DNA of 44,439 nt from Candidatus Daviesbacteria bacterium (GTDB lineage: Bacteria > Patescibacteriota > Microgenomatia > Daviesbacterales > UBA10151), in assembly GCA_003519445.1 (NCBI GenBank), contig DOWS01000039.1, positions 1 to 44,439 on the forward strand, read 5' to 3'. Position 1 is the first letter of the stretch. Each line of letters begins with the position of its first letter. Below the pieces are notes generated by a model. It was given only the letters and a program-made list of their open reading frames with translations, was not told the origin of the DNA and did not search any database. Shown here piece by piece: positions 12,910-22,011 of the stretch. Made by a program: the position numbers and the translations under genes.

Positions 12910-14751
12910 TTATAAGTCAAATTTGAATTGCTTATCCTGATCAAGTTTGAAATCTGCTTTTTTAGAGCCGTTTATTTTAATTGCATACTCAAAATCTTTG
13001 GCTCCGGGCTGTTTTTGAATCATAAGTTCATATTTATCTTTAGGAGAATAAGGAATTTCATATTCAAGTTCTATTTTTCGGGAGTTTTGAGGTCTAACTG
13101 TTAGAAATGTCTCAAAAACTGTTTTACCTAGATCTTCTATGGTATTAAACGGCTCATCAGCTCCCTTAGAATTGATTAGTTTACTGCCTTTGGGTACATA
13201 AAAGCGCACATAATCCCTGTTAATACCATTTAACCAAATTCCAAAAGGCTGGAGATTTTTATATTCTATAATGATTTTTTTAGTAACTTTATTGTTTTTT
13301 ATTTTAATATCTTGAGTGACTTTTTGTTCTACATAAAGATTACTTTTTCCTCCGGCAAAATTACTGTCATTAATATGCAGGTAGTCTCCCTCAAAACTTT
13401 TAATTTCCCCTGTCCAGTTTAATTTTGCTAAAGCACCTTGAGTTTTTTGATCATGCATATAAAACATAATATGTTTATGATTAGCCAAACGGGCAATGGT
13501 TTCTATAAATTCAGGCAGTTTTTCTATGTCCGCTCCAACAGTTTTTGCCAAAATCTGCTGCATTAATACTCCAAGAACAGCTTTGCGGTCTTGCTCACCT
13601 TTGGCAGCAATTTCAGCATAAGATTCAAGCTCATAAATGACATTGGGGCAATTGCATCTTTTATCAATTTCTGATGAATATTTGGTTCCAAAAACATCAA
13701 TCGGCCCTGTTATCTCTATCAGTTCCTCCACTACTTGTGAATCAATATAAATTATTCCATCAAATGGCAACCCCTCACCTAATAATTGAAACATTCTTTC
13801 AAACTCTTTGGCAGAAGTTGGCAGATCCGGCGAAATATTTGAATCTCTCATACTCCAGGCAGATCTTGGTTTTCCCGAAACTTCAGGCAAATATTTAATA
13901 ATTGGAGCAGGCGGAGTAAGCGGACAGATTTTTGTTAAACAGGTAGCCAAGAGTCTTTCATCCAATCTGTAAATATCATCCGAAGTAGTAGTTTCAACTT
14001 GCCCCTTATTAATCTTTAAAGTAGCAAAAGCTGTAATAAATCCTCCTGTCGGGCGGATCTCTTTATCGTTTTGAAAAAGCAGCAAATATTCCCTTGCAAC
14101 AGGATCTCCAAATGCGGCCGGCGCAATAGTCAAAGCATCCCGGCCTTCTTCAGCAGCTACTCCTGCGCCAATAATAAAACTTTTAGCTAGGCTTAGTATT
14201 TTCTGCAAATTCTTTCCCTTAAGATTTGAGGGGTATTTGTCTGTATCAATATTTTCAACTAACTCGTTTGCTCTAATTAAATTTGCTTCTATTTTATCCA
14301 GATGTGGCATTGCCTTTTGCAAAATCTTAATTACTTGAGTAACTCTTTCCGGTCCGCTTTTTTCATGATTATTAAACATCAGCTCATCTTTGCTACTTTC
14401 GAATTGGGAAAATAAAAAATCCGCTGCTTTAAGCTCTTCAACTCCTGCTTCCGAAAAATTCTTAATATCAGCATAATATCCCCCCAGTATTGGTATAATC
14501 CTCACCCAAAATAATAAATTCAACGAGAAGTCAACTTTTTGCAACGAGTTTTTTGTAGCATTAATCTCTGTTTTAAGAGAATCGAAATTTTGTAGTTTAT
14601 AGCTTGCAACTGCTGCTTTAGAGTGTTTTGCAGTTTCCCCTGCACCTGAAAAAATAAGAAACGCCGGAAAAAGTGTTGCCAGCAATAAAATGAAAAGAAA
14701 GATCAATAATCTTCTCTTTCTTTTTTTGGGTCTCCTATAATTCATATTCAT
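12910..14751 (-). CDS. DUF4012 membrane-anchored protein
   Basis: 613 residues with a very basic N-terminal tail (RRPKKRKRR, 6-14), one membrane helix (about 15-35) and a large outside part. The DUF4012 signature is at 225-238 (LFQND then RPTGGF), followed by FDGIIYIDSQVVEELIEITGPIDV. The function of the family is unknown; it is common in Actinobacteria and Patescibacteria near surface-glycan genes, and its core has a layout reminiscent of LytR-CpsA-Psr ligases (my inference). Here it is the last gene of the glycan operon, after the phosphoglycosyl transferase, whose TAA overlaps this ATG. A GAGGAG lies 7 bases upstream of the start. A role in handling or attaching the finished glycan outside the cell fits the context. 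Confidence 0.85.
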   Translation of the reverse strand: MNMNYRRPKKRKRRLLIFLFILLLATLFPAFLIFSGAGETAKHSKAAVASYKLQNFDSLKTEINATKNSLQKVDFSLNLLFWVRIIPILGGYYADIKNFSEAGVEELKAADFLFSQFESSKDELMFNNHEKSGPERVTQVIKILQKAMPHLDKIEANLIRANELVENIDTDKYPSNLKGKNLQKILSLAKSFIIGAGVAAEEGRDALTIAPAAFGDPVAREYLLLFQNDKEIRPTGGFITAFATLKINKGQVETTTSDDIYRLDERLLATCLTKICPLTPPAPIIKYLPEVSGKPRSAWSMRDSNISPDLPTSAKEFERMFQLLGEGLPFDGIIYIDSQVVEELIEITGPIDVFGTKYSSEIDKRCNCPNVIYELESYAEIAAKGEQDRKAVLGVLMQQILAKTVGADIEKLPEFIETIARLANHKHIMFYMHDQKTQGALAKLNWTGEIKSFEGDYLHINDSNFAGGKSNLYVEQKVTQDIKIKNNKVTKKIIIEYKNLQPFGIWLNGINRDYVRFYVPKGSKLINSKGADEPFNTIEDLGKTVFETFLTVRPQNSRKIELEYEIPYSPKDKYELMIQKQPGAKDFEYAIKINGSKKADFKLDQDKQFKFDL

Positions 14752-15386
14752 TACACCGCTCCTCTTCCGGATATTACAGCCGGAATGGTTTTTAAAAGAA
14801 TACGGAAATCATAAAGAATAGATCTTTTTTGTATGTAGCGGGCATCCATTTTTACTCTTTGGTCAAAATTAATTTCCGATCTGCCTGATACCTGCCAAAG
14901 GCCGGTTAAACCCGGCTTACCGGATAAAATAATCTTAACATATTTTCTGGAGTGAGGATGTTTTACTTGCTGCTCTTCCAATTCAAATGGATAATAAGCT
15001 CTGGGACCCACCAAACTCATCTCTCCCTGTAAAATATTTATGAGTTGCGGAAGCTCGTCAATAGAGGTTTTACGGATAAATTTGCCTACACCGGTAATTC
15101 TGGGATCTTCATCAATGGATAATTTATAGCTGTTTTGCTTATATTTTTTTAAAAGGTCAGGGTCGCTATTAAGCATCTCCTGCGCCCCTTCTACCATTGA
15201 CCTGAATTTATACATCCGGAAAAGCTTTCCCTTTCTACCAACTCTTTGGGGAATATCAGCAAAAACAGGCCCTGCTGAATTAAGTTTTATGGCTATGGCA
15301 ATAATTAAAAAAAACGGGCATAAAATAATCAGGCCCATTGCAGAACCTAAGATATCCAGCATCCTCTTGGAAAAATCATACAGCAT
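14751..15386 (-). CDS. Polyprenyl-phosphate phosphoglycosyl transferase (bacterial sugar transferase)
   Basis: Monotopic phosphoglycosyl transferase of the WcaJ/PglC type: moves a sugar-1-phosphate from a nucleotide sugar to undecaprenyl phosphate, starting a lipid-linked glycan. 211 residues: an N-terminal reentrant membrane helix (about 10-35), then the catalytic domain with KFRSMV, the Asp-Glu pair in SIDELPQLINILQGEMSLVGPR, and PGLTGLWQVSGRS, all typical. It lacks the large N-terminal domain of the long WcaJ class. It sits between the GT4 at 15402 and the DUF4012 gene in the same operon. The sugar cannot be read from the sequence. Confidence 0.93.
   Translation of the reverse strand: MLYDFSKRMLDILGSAMGLIILCPFFLIIAIAIKLNSAGPVFADIPQRVGRKGKLFRMYKFRSMVEGAQEMLNSDPDLLKKYKQNSYKLSIDEDPRITGVGKFIRKTSIDELPQLINILQGEMSLVGPRAYYPFELEEQQVKHPHSRKYVKIILSGKPGLTGLWQVSGRSEINFDQRVKMDARYIQKRSILYDFRILLKTIPAVISGRGAV
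14759..14764 (-). promoter_or_regulatory. Ribosome binding site of the DUF4012 gene
   Basis: GAGGAG inside the end of the phosphoglycosyl transferase gene, 7 bases before the ATG at 14749-14751. It shows that this genome uses Shine-Dalgarno starts inside operons as well as leaderless starts at operon heads. Confidence 0.65.
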
Positions 15387-15401
15387 AGGTTTCCTATTAG
15401 T

Positions 15402-16394
15402 TTACACCATATCAGCAAGTGCATGCTGAAAGGATTTTTTGAAAGTTTCTTTGCTGAATTTGGCGGCATTCTGTCTGCAATCTTGCGAATCTATCTTTGT
15501 ATCCTGCAACTTATTTATAGCTTGAACAAGGCAGTCAACTGTTTGTTCTTCAAAAAAAAGTCCTGTTTTACTTGTTACTGTTTCCAATGCTCCTCCAGCT
15601 TTAAAAGCTATGACCGGTTTCCCTAGCGCTTGAGCTTCCAAAGAAGAAAGTCCAAAATCCTCTTCTCCGGGAATAATCAAGGCTTTACAACCCGCCAAAA
15701 TATTAACTACTGTTTCTTCGGATAAGCCGCCTGTGATCATTTTAAGATACAAATTTGCTTTTTGTACCAGATCAAATTTTTTGTATTTATTTGGACGTCC
15801 CATCACTACATAATACCCTCCATCAAAAGTTTCTACATTTTTAAATCTGTCCAAATCTATAAAAGGATAGACTACTTTAGAATCTACTCCATAAATTCTT
15901 TTAATTCTTTTTTTTGCATTTTGGGAACCGGCAATAAAATAATCTACTCTTTTTGCAGAAACCTGATCATATAATCGCAACTTAGTCATTAAAATTTCAC
16001 CCAAACCAAAACTTTTATACCCGGAAAAATGCCATAAAAAACGGGGGGGAGTGTGACAGTAGCACACATGGGTAGTGCCTGGCTTGGTAATAATTGCTTT
16101 GGCAAATCTGGTTGTATGGGAAATTACCAAATCATATTCTGTAAAATCAAATTGCTCAAAAGCAATTGGATAAAAAGGTAAGAGGGCTCTGTATAGGGCC
16201 CTCCAGCCGGGAATTTTTTGCAGGAAAGATGTAATAACTTTTCTATTTTTAAATCTTTTTGCTAATTCCTCGTTGTTGACATCATAAACTGATGTATAAA
16301 TGGGCGCATCGGGATAAATTTCACAAAGACCCTCTAAAACCCGCTCCGCCCCACCCCACTGCACCAAATCATCATGAACCAATGCTATTTTCAT
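15402..16394 (-). CDS. GT4-type glycosyltransferase with an internal deletion
   Basis: GT-B fold glycosyltransferase using a nucleotide sugar in the cytosol. The N-terminal acceptor domain is typical: MKIALVHDDLVQWGGAERVLEGL, with TTHVCYCHTPPRFLW in the middle. The donor domain has PGEEDFGLSSLEAQALGKPVIA, including the E-x7-E type motif. Between GRPNKYKKFDLVQKAN and GLSEETVVNILAGCKAL about 30 residues are missing that normally form the donor-site strand and loop (VxVGxGP type). At 330 residues it is correspondingly short. The reading frame is intact. The start overlaps the next gene upstream by 23 bases and has GGAGG three bases before ATG. It may be inactive or altered in donor use. Confidence 0.88.
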   Translation of the reverse strand: MKIALVHDDLVQWGGAERVLEGLCEIYPDAPIYTSVYDVNNEELAKRFKNRKVITSFLQKIPGWRALYRALLPFYPIAFEQFDFTEYDLVISHTTRFAKAIITKPGTTHVCYCHTPPRFLWHFSGYKSFGLGEILMTKLRLYDQVSAKRVDYFIAGSQNAKKRIKRIYGVDSKVVYPFIDLDRFKNVETFDGGYYVVMGRPNKYKKFDLVQKANLYLKMITGGLSEETVVNILAGCKALIIPGEEDFGLSSLEAQALGKPVIAFKAGGALETVTSKTGLFFEEQTVDCLVQAINKLQDTKIDSQDCRQNAAKFSKETFKKSFQHALADMV

Positions 16395-17403
16395 ATACCT
16401 CCAAAGTTTGTTTAGCTAATTTTTTCCAGCTAAATTTTTTATATCTTATTAATCCCTTTTTAATTAAATTTTTTCTTGAATTTTCATCATCTAAAACCAT
16501 CAAAATTTTGGTAATTATATCCTTTGGGTCATGCGGATCAAAATATAAACATGCATCTCCCCCAATTTCCGGTAAGCTTCCGGCATTGGATGAAACAACA
16601 GGACAACCTAAAGCCATGGCTTCCAAAATAGGAATGCCAAATCCTTCTTCAAAACTTGGCATAACAAAACATAACGCATTTTTATAAAGCAGCACTGACT
16701 CTTTATCCGAAACATAACCTTTATAAAAAATGTCTGGATCTTGAAATTCTTTTTTAATCCTTTGCCAAAAATAATGGTCATGCCCTGCCAAAATTAATTT
16801 TAAATTTTTATGATCTTTTTTTAATTTCAAAAATGCTTTTATTAATCCTTCCACATTTTTATGTGGGTGTGCATTTCCTACATAAAAAATATAATTATCA
16901 GTTAATTTGCCGGGTTTTATTTCAAGAATCTTATCATCAACCGCTTCATAAGTTACGATTATTTTTTTCTCATCAATGCCCCAATCATGAACTAATTGAT
17001 TTTTGACAAAATTCGAAGGAACCAAAATTTTTTCAGCTTTTTTTATTGCATTAGCAAAAACTTTTTTATAACCAAATTGTTTTAATTTATAAATTAAAGG
17101 TCCATGAGTTGTAGCCCTTTGCATTTTAAAATGCTGGTGGATTAAATCATGAATTGTAACCACAAATTTTCCCCTGTAGAAAATTGGCACATTAAAATGA
17201 GGAAAATGAACTAAATCAGGTTTAAGATCTTCAAGTAACTTAGGTAACTTAATTTGCTCTTTAATTGAATACCATTTAATATCCGGCGAAAAAAGAATAT
17301 ATTCATTTTGCTTATCAATTTTTTTTAAATTTTCAATTAAATTCCTGATATAGCGGCCAACTCCGGATTCCTGATACATTCTGGCATCAATAACGATTTT
17401 CAT
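16372..17403 (-). CDS. GT4-type glycosyltransferase
   Basis: 343 residues, complete GT-B fold. MKIVIDARMYQESGVGRYIRNL at the N-terminus, FVVTIHDLIHQHF, ILVPSNFVKNQL, NYIFYVGNAHPHKNVEGLIKAF for the linker into the donor domain, and SFEEGFGIPILEAMALGCPVVSS with the E-x7-E motif that binds the donor diphosphate. Family members of this kind include mannosyl- and rhamnosyltransferases; the sugar is not predictable. It overlaps the upstream GT4 (17400) by ATGA. With three GT4 genes in a row, this operon probably builds an oligosaccharide on the lipid carrier. Confidence 0.94.
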   Translation of the reverse strand: MKIVIDARMYQESGVGRYIRNLIENLKKIDKQNEYILFSPDIKWYSIKEQIKLPKLLEDLKPDLVHFPHFNVPIFYRGKFVVTIHDLIHQHFKMQRATTHGPLIYKLKQFGYKKVFANAIKKAEKILVPSNFVKNQLVHDWGIDEKKIIVTYEAVDDKILEIKPGKLTDNYIFYVGNAHPHKNVEGLIKAFLKLKKDHKNLKLILAGHDHYFWQRIKKEFQDPDIFYKGYVSDKESVLLYKNALCFVMPSFEEGFGIPILEAMALGCPVVSSNAGSLPEIGGDACLYFDPHDPKDIITKILMVLDDENSRKNLIKKGLIRYKKFSWKKLAKQTLEVYENSIGS

Positions 17404-18587
17404 TTTTTTCCCAATTCTTCATAAATATCACTTAATTTCTTGGCAATTGGATCCCAGTCGTATTTTGCCGCTACCATCGCCCGGGCGTTTGCAGCCACCT
17501 TTTTGTAAAGATCCTTATTATTTAGCAGTTCCACTGTTTCTTTGGCAATATCATCCGGGTTATCCCGAACTATCACCTGTTGTCCATCTCTTGCATCAAT
17601 CCCTCTTATACCGATAGAGGTGGTTACAACCGGCAATCCCGAGGCAAAACTTTCCAAATTTTTATAACGCGTTCCCCCTTCTCCATAAATTGGCGCCACC
17701 AACAAAGAGGCTTTTTGATAAACCTCTCTTACATCTTTAACTTCCATAACTTTAATATCTACAGAGGAAAGATGAACAAAAAAACTTTTGGCGCTTTTCC
17801 CAATAATCCAAAGTTTTGCTCCAGCTAGCGTTTTTTTAATTATTGGCCAAACCCTTCTCACTAAAACATCCACCGCTTCCCTATTTTGAAGCCATGTAAA
17901 ATTTCCCAAATATAAAATAACCTGATCTTTGGCGCGTTTTGCAACGGGCGTGTCAAAATATTCTTTGTCAACTCCATTAGGTACAATGTCAACATCAAGT
18001 TGCGGCAATTCGGATATCATTATTTTGCGGTCTTCGACCGACATAGCCACAACTTTTGCTGCCTGTTGCCAATACTTCAACTCCCAATATTTCATTTTGG
18101 CAACATCAAAATAAAATAGCGGTTTTAAGGGTAGAAAACGGGACTCCTTGGCAAAATGCCTGTAAACCAAATATTCTATTGTTTGTTCTACCAGCAAAAT
18201 AGGAATTGTTGTCTTTGGAATATGCGGCATAACATAGAAAGTTTCCGCGTGAATTAAATCAAATTTATCTTCTTTGATTTCTTCCTCAATTGCTTTCTTT
18301 TCTCCTTTTGCCCAATTTCTTATAACCAAAAAAGGATAAAAAGAAAGTCCTGTTTTTAAAATATTTTTGACAGTCCAGGGTTTCTCCGGTCTGTTAAATA
18401 CTCTTACTTTTTTACAATATTTTTCAAGTTCGCTGACATAAACCCTTTCGCTGCTTTTTTTAACTAGGCAAAAAAGAGTAATCTCATGACCGATGGCAGA
18501 AAGTCTTTTGATCAAATTATAAGACCTTGTTTGACCTCCGGTTAAAAGTGGAAACGGCAGGTATGGAGTCAACATTAATATCTTCAT
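17400..18587 (-). CDS. GT4-type glycosyltransferase
   Basis: 395 residues. MKILMLTPYLPFPLLTGGQTRSYNLIKRL at the N-terminus is typical of the subgroup that includes exopolysaccharide transferases of the EpsH/Stp1 kind. The donor domain contains VILYLGNFTWLQNREAV, VDVLVRRVWPIIKK, and APIYGEGGTRYKNLESFASGLPVVTT, in which the E-x7-E type motif is replaced by a GxGTRxKxLE form common in this subgroup. It is cytoplasmic without membrane helices, starts six bases after the 18594 gene and overlaps the next by four bases. Acceptor and donor are unknown. Confidence 0.92.
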   Translation of the reverse strand: MKILMLTPYLPFPLLTGGQTRSYNLIKRLSAIGHEITLFCLVKKSSERVYVSELEKYCKKVRVFNRPEKPWTVKNILKTGLSFYPFLVIRNWAKGEKKAIEEEIKEDKFDLIHAETFYVMPHIPKTTIPILLVEQTIEYLVYRHFAKESRFLPLKPLFYFDVAKMKYWELKYWQQAAKVVAMSVEDRKIMISELPQLDVDIVPNGVDKEYFDTPVAKRAKDQVILYLGNFTWLQNREAVDVLVRRVWPIIKKTLAGAKLWIIGKSAKSFFVHLSSVDIKVMEVKDVREVYQKASLLVAPIYGEGGTRYKNLESFASGLPVVTTSIGIRGIDARDGQQVIVRDNPDDIAKETVELLNNKDLYKKVAANARAMVAAKYDWDPIAKKLSDIYEELGKK

Positions 18588-18593
18588 CTTATT

Positions 18594-20066
18594 TTAAGGT
18601 TCCGGGTCTTTTCTTTCGTCAAATTTTTCTTTTAGTTTAGTTAAATCCGCAATTACATAATTTTCCGTTTCATCAACAATATAAAAATGTCTTTTAACCC
18701 AATTGGTTTTATCATCTTTGTTCACTGAAATGTAGTAAGTTACCCCAAAATCCGCAACCATTTCCTTAAGCGGCAAAGCCGTTACTGCCCATCCCGGACG
18801 GTTTATTTGATATAAAAAAGCCGTATCTCCATTATATGGAGCAACCACTATTGCCTCTTTTGGCAAAATCTGATCCGCTCTTTTGCCTGCTTCTATAATA
18901 GGAGGATTATTTATTTTATAAAATTCTTTTACATATTTCCATCCAAAGAAAAAAGATAGGGACAAAAGAAACAAAGCTAGTCCAATTGTTAATATTCTTG
19001 GTATAAAGTTAGCGTTTCCTTTAAATAAATAAGCAAAACCTCTTGCCATAAAAATTGAAAGTACGGGAGTTAAAATCAACTGGTAGTAGTTGTGTCTGAC
19101 ATTACCTGTTGCCACCACAATCAGATAGAAAATAAGTGAAACAGCCCAGATATGTAGAAACCAGTTGTTGTTTTTTGGTTTAACAATTATTCCTATGAGA
19201 AAAAGTACCAGTCCGGAAACTCCCAAGATCTCCCCTCCCAATCTTTGCTGTACTAACCACCAGAAAAAAGCAGGACGAAGTCTGATGCCGTCTCCGTTTA
19301 AAAGCCAATTAGATGCGGGGATTCCCTCCGGAAATTGCAAAATCCACAGCCGCCAAATCAAAAACGGGGATATCGCTAAAATAAAAAATAAGAGGTACTT
19401 AAAAATAGCTTTTACTTTTTTTTCTTTTTTAAAAATTAAATAAATTAAAGGCGGGATAAAAAATATAGCCCAGGGTTTTATCAAAAATGCAGTTACGGTA
19501 AAAATAAATCCCCAAATCCCCCAACTTACCCTACTCTCTCCAATCCATTTATCAACAAAATAAACCATGCCCAGAGCAAAAAATAAAAATGTCGGCTCCG
19601 GCAAAGTGGTTCTTGAAAAAAAGACATTAAAAGGAAGTAAAGCAAAAATAAATGAGGACAAAAAAGCCACGGCATTTCCAAAATATCTTTTTGCTATGAA
19701 AAAAACAAAAACAATGCTGCCTAAAGAAAAAACTATTGACACCATCCTATGATATGCATCATTAACTCCAAACAAAAGATATAGCGGGTAAACAAACATA
19801 TTATATGCAGGAAACTCAACAAACCTGAACCTGTTTAGGTTTACAAGCGGAGTTTCCGCAACACCCGATGAATCATCGTAATGTGTCACAAAAGGATTAA
19901 ATCCTTCTTTGATAAAATTTCTGGTAACAGAGGCTGTATCTGCCTGGCGCCAAGAATGCCAGTCAGCAATGGGAGAATCAATCTTAAAAAGCCTGACCCA
20001 AAAACCTATTAAAACAATCAAGCCCAACCAAAAATATTGACTTTTAAAAATTTTTAGAAAAATCAT
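18594..20066 (-). CDS. GT39-like membrane glycosyltransferase (GT-C fold)
   Basis: Polytopic protein of 490 residues with about 10-12 membrane segments, related to the ArnT/PMT_2 group that transfers sugars from polyprenyl-phosphate donors outside the membrane. The first outside loop carries the acidic site in DSPIADWHSWRQADTASVTRNF; GT-C enzymes have a conserved Asp there. The C-terminal soluble tail has AVVAPYNGDTAFLYQINRPGWA. The donor may come from a DPM1-like GT2 such as the one at 35238. Stop and start overlaps tie it to the O-antigen ligase-like gene. The family call is solid, the sugar unknown. Confidence 0.85.
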   Translation of the reverse strand: MIFLKIFKSQYFWLGLIVLIGFWVRLFKIDSPIADWHSWRQADTASVTRNFIKEGFNPFVTHYDDSSGVAETPLVNLNRFRFVEFPAYNMFVYPLYLLFGVNDAYHRMVSIVFSLGSIVFVFFIAKRYFGNAVAFLSSFIFALLPFNVFFSRTTLPEPTFLFFALGMVYFVDKWIGESRVSWGIWGFIFTVTAFLIKPWAIFFIPPLIYLIFKKEKKVKAIFKYLLFFILAISPFLIWRLWILQFPEGIPASNWLLNGDGIRLRPAFFWWLVQQRLGGEILGVSGLVLFLIGIIVKPKNNNWFLHIWAVSLIFYLIVVATGNVRHNYYQLILTPVLSIFMARGFAYLFKGNANFIPRILTIGLALFLLSLSFFFGWKYVKEFYKINNPPIIEAGKRADQILPKEAIVVAPYNGDTAFLYQINRPGWAVTALPLKEMVADFGVTYYISVNKDDKTNWVKRHFYIVDETENYVIADLTKLKEKFDERKDPEP

Positions 20067-21472
20067 TTAAAATTCCTCACAGACAGATTTAATCCAACAA
20101 TCATCCAAAATAAAGATGCCACTTTTGATGCTTCAAATACATCAATAAATAAGCCGTTTATAACAAAAGCCAAAATTAAAGATAGTGTGCCAATGGAAAA
20201 ATATCTTAAGAATTTATCGTTTTCTCTTAAAAGCCTTACTATTTTTTTTATTATTTCAATAAAAATTAAAATAAACACTGCTGTTCCCAGCATTCCTACT
20301 TCCCCAAGCGATCTTAAAAAATCATTATCAGTAGCAATACCTAAAGACGAATAACCTGTTCCCAAAAAGGGATTTTTCAAAAAAGCAGTAATAGCCCTAG
20401 GCCATTCCAGATTTAATCTGATGGAAAAAGACCTATACACTCCAAGTTGGGTAGTATCAATCGGCTCACCCGGCGTAATATCGCTGGCAATTCCTGCTGA
20501 ACCTGTGGCAAAAATTGAAGTTTCTGCCGATTCGCTTGATGTTTTTATTGCCAAGGTGGGTATGTTTAGCTTACTCCTTATTCTTTGATCTTCTGTTTGT
20601 CCTTTATACCTTTCTCCTTGCCCAAAAATATTGACAGTAACTGTTGAGATCAATCTGTCACGGAGCTGTGAAGGATAAATTAAAACTCCCAACATAATCA
20701 TAGCCAACAACAAAATAAACTTAAATTTTTTCAAAAGAACCAGACTACCAAAAATCCCGGCAAAAGCTGCCACAAAAGATAATCTTGCCGCAGTCATAAT
20801 CAAAACCCAAAAAGACAAAAGCCCAAGACCTAATGAAAAAATCTTGAATTTCCTATTTAAGGCAAAAAATAAAGTGGAAATTAAAACTAAAACCATTGCT
20901 AAAAATACTGCCAAATCATAATGTCCGGCAAATGTGGAATTTACTCTGGCACCGGGCGAAAGAGATAAAATTAGGCCTTTGGAAAACTCGGAGTTAGTCG
21001 TAGAAATAACCGGCCAATGTAAATATTGTTGACCTAAAGCGTAGATATTTACTAAAAGCACTACTGCAGAAAGCGTCAATAAACAAATCACTAGCTGTTT
21101 TTTGGTTTTAATAACAGTAACAACCAAAGGTAAAAGCATCATAAATTCCAGCCGTCTTATCCAATGTAATAAACTTAAAGGCAGTAGTGTGGTATGCGTT
21201 AAAAAATTAGCTGAAAATAAAGAAACCAAACCAACAAAGAAAAAAAGCATTAGAGCACGGTTTAATTTATCTTTCAGGAAAATTCCTATTTGTTTTGAAA
21301 GAAGCAAGTATGCTCCCCAAACAAGATAGGCTAAAGCTATAAAAACATCCTCTAATCTTACTGCCACAAAAGTTCCCGCAACATTCAGAAGGGGGAATTT
21401 TGGATATAAAGGGATAAAAGCGAAAAGAAAAATAATCAACCAAAACAAGAATTTTTCCAATCTTACTATCAT
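20063..21472 (-). CDS. O-antigen ligase/polymerase-like membrane protein (Wzy/WaaL family)
   Basis: 469 residues, about 11 membrane segments. The hallmarks of the O-antigen ligase family are present: a mid-protein RVNSTFAGHYDLAVFLAMVL motif, a long outside loop (about residues 270-350), and PFLGTGYSSLGIATDNDFLRSLGEVG with the conserved outside His/Asp-type region. Such proteins polymerise or ligate lipid-linked glycan outside the membrane. It overlaps both neighbours by four bases (ATGA). Whether it is a polymerase or a ligase cannot be decided from the sequence. Confidence 0.87.
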   Translation of the reverse strand: MIVRLEKFLFWLIIFLFAFIPLYPKFPLLNVAGTFVAVRLEDVFIALAYLVWGAYLLLSKQIGIFLKDKLNRALMLFFFVGLVSLFSANFLTHTTLLPLSLLHWIRRLEFMMLLPLVVTVIKTKKQLVICLLTLSAVVLLVNIYALGQQYLHWPVISTTNSEFSKGLILSLSPGARVNSTFAGHYDLAVFLAMVLVLISTLFFALNRKFKIFSLGLGLLSFWVLIMTAARLSFVAAFAGIFGSLVLLKKFKFILLLAMIMLGVLIYPSQLRDRLISTVTVNIFGQGERYKGQTEDQRIRSKLNIPTLAIKTSSESAETSIFATGSAGIASDITPGEPIDTTQLGVYRSFSIRLNLEWPRAITAFLKNPFLGTGYSSLGIATDNDFLRSLGEVGMLGTAVFILIFIEIIKKIVRLLRENDKFLRYFSIGTLSLILAFVINGLFIDVFEASKVASLFWMIVGLNLSVRNFK

Positions 21473-22011
21473 TTAAGTATAGCCCTTCCCATCCGATACA
21501 GTAAAGCCGTTGACAAAATAATACCAAGCCAGGTCACTACTTTTACCCAAACTAGGGATGGGTAAAAACGCAAGGTAGTTTTGGTAAACCAGACGCTACT
21601 ACCAATTTCAAATTTGGTGGCCCCCCAGTATTTGGGATCTCCTGTTTCCTCAAACGGTTCAAAACCATTAACATACAAAGAATCCCGCAAAGGATAAACT
21701 AGTTCTTCAAGGTAAGTAGTATCGGTATGCCGTTTTATAGCTGTCCATGAAAACTCGGGAGGATGGTTTAATTTTAAAGGCGGGAGGGGGAGTTTGACTA
21801 AATTTTGATAATTATCAGAATAAAAGGGGACTACGAAATTTCTGAAATTATTGGAAAAATAAGCTGCCACATTGGGAATTTGTACAGTATCCCCTTCCAG
21901 CTTTGATTTTTCAGAATCCGGCAAAGCATTAAATTGATTTATGCTGCTCGGCCCGGGCCACATCATATAAATTAAAAGTAAAAAAGAAAAAATTAAAAAG
22001 ATTTTTTTCAT
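21469..22011 (-). CDS. Membrane protein of unknown function, two membrane segments
   Basis: I do not recognise this family. 180 residues: an N-terminal helix (IFLIFSFLLLIYMMWPG), a loop domain of about 120 residues outside rich in Pro and aromatic residues (LKLNHPPEFSWTAIKRH, GDPKYWGATKFEIGSS), and a C-terminal helix (VTWLGIILSTALLYRMG). It has ATGA overlaps with both the acyltransferase and the ligase-like gene, so it is very likely co-translated with them. It could assist the ligase-like protein in the membrane; this is inference from context only. Confidence 0.8.
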   Translation of the reverse strand: MKKIFLIFSFLLLIYMMWPGPSSINQFNALPDSEKSKLEGDTVQIPNVAAYFSNNFRNFVVPFYSDNYQNLVKLPLPPLKLNHPPEFSWTAIKRHTDTTYLEELVYPLRDSLYVNGFEPFEETGDPKYWGATKFEIGSSVWFTKTTLRFYPSLVWVKVVTWLGIILSTALLYRMGRAILK

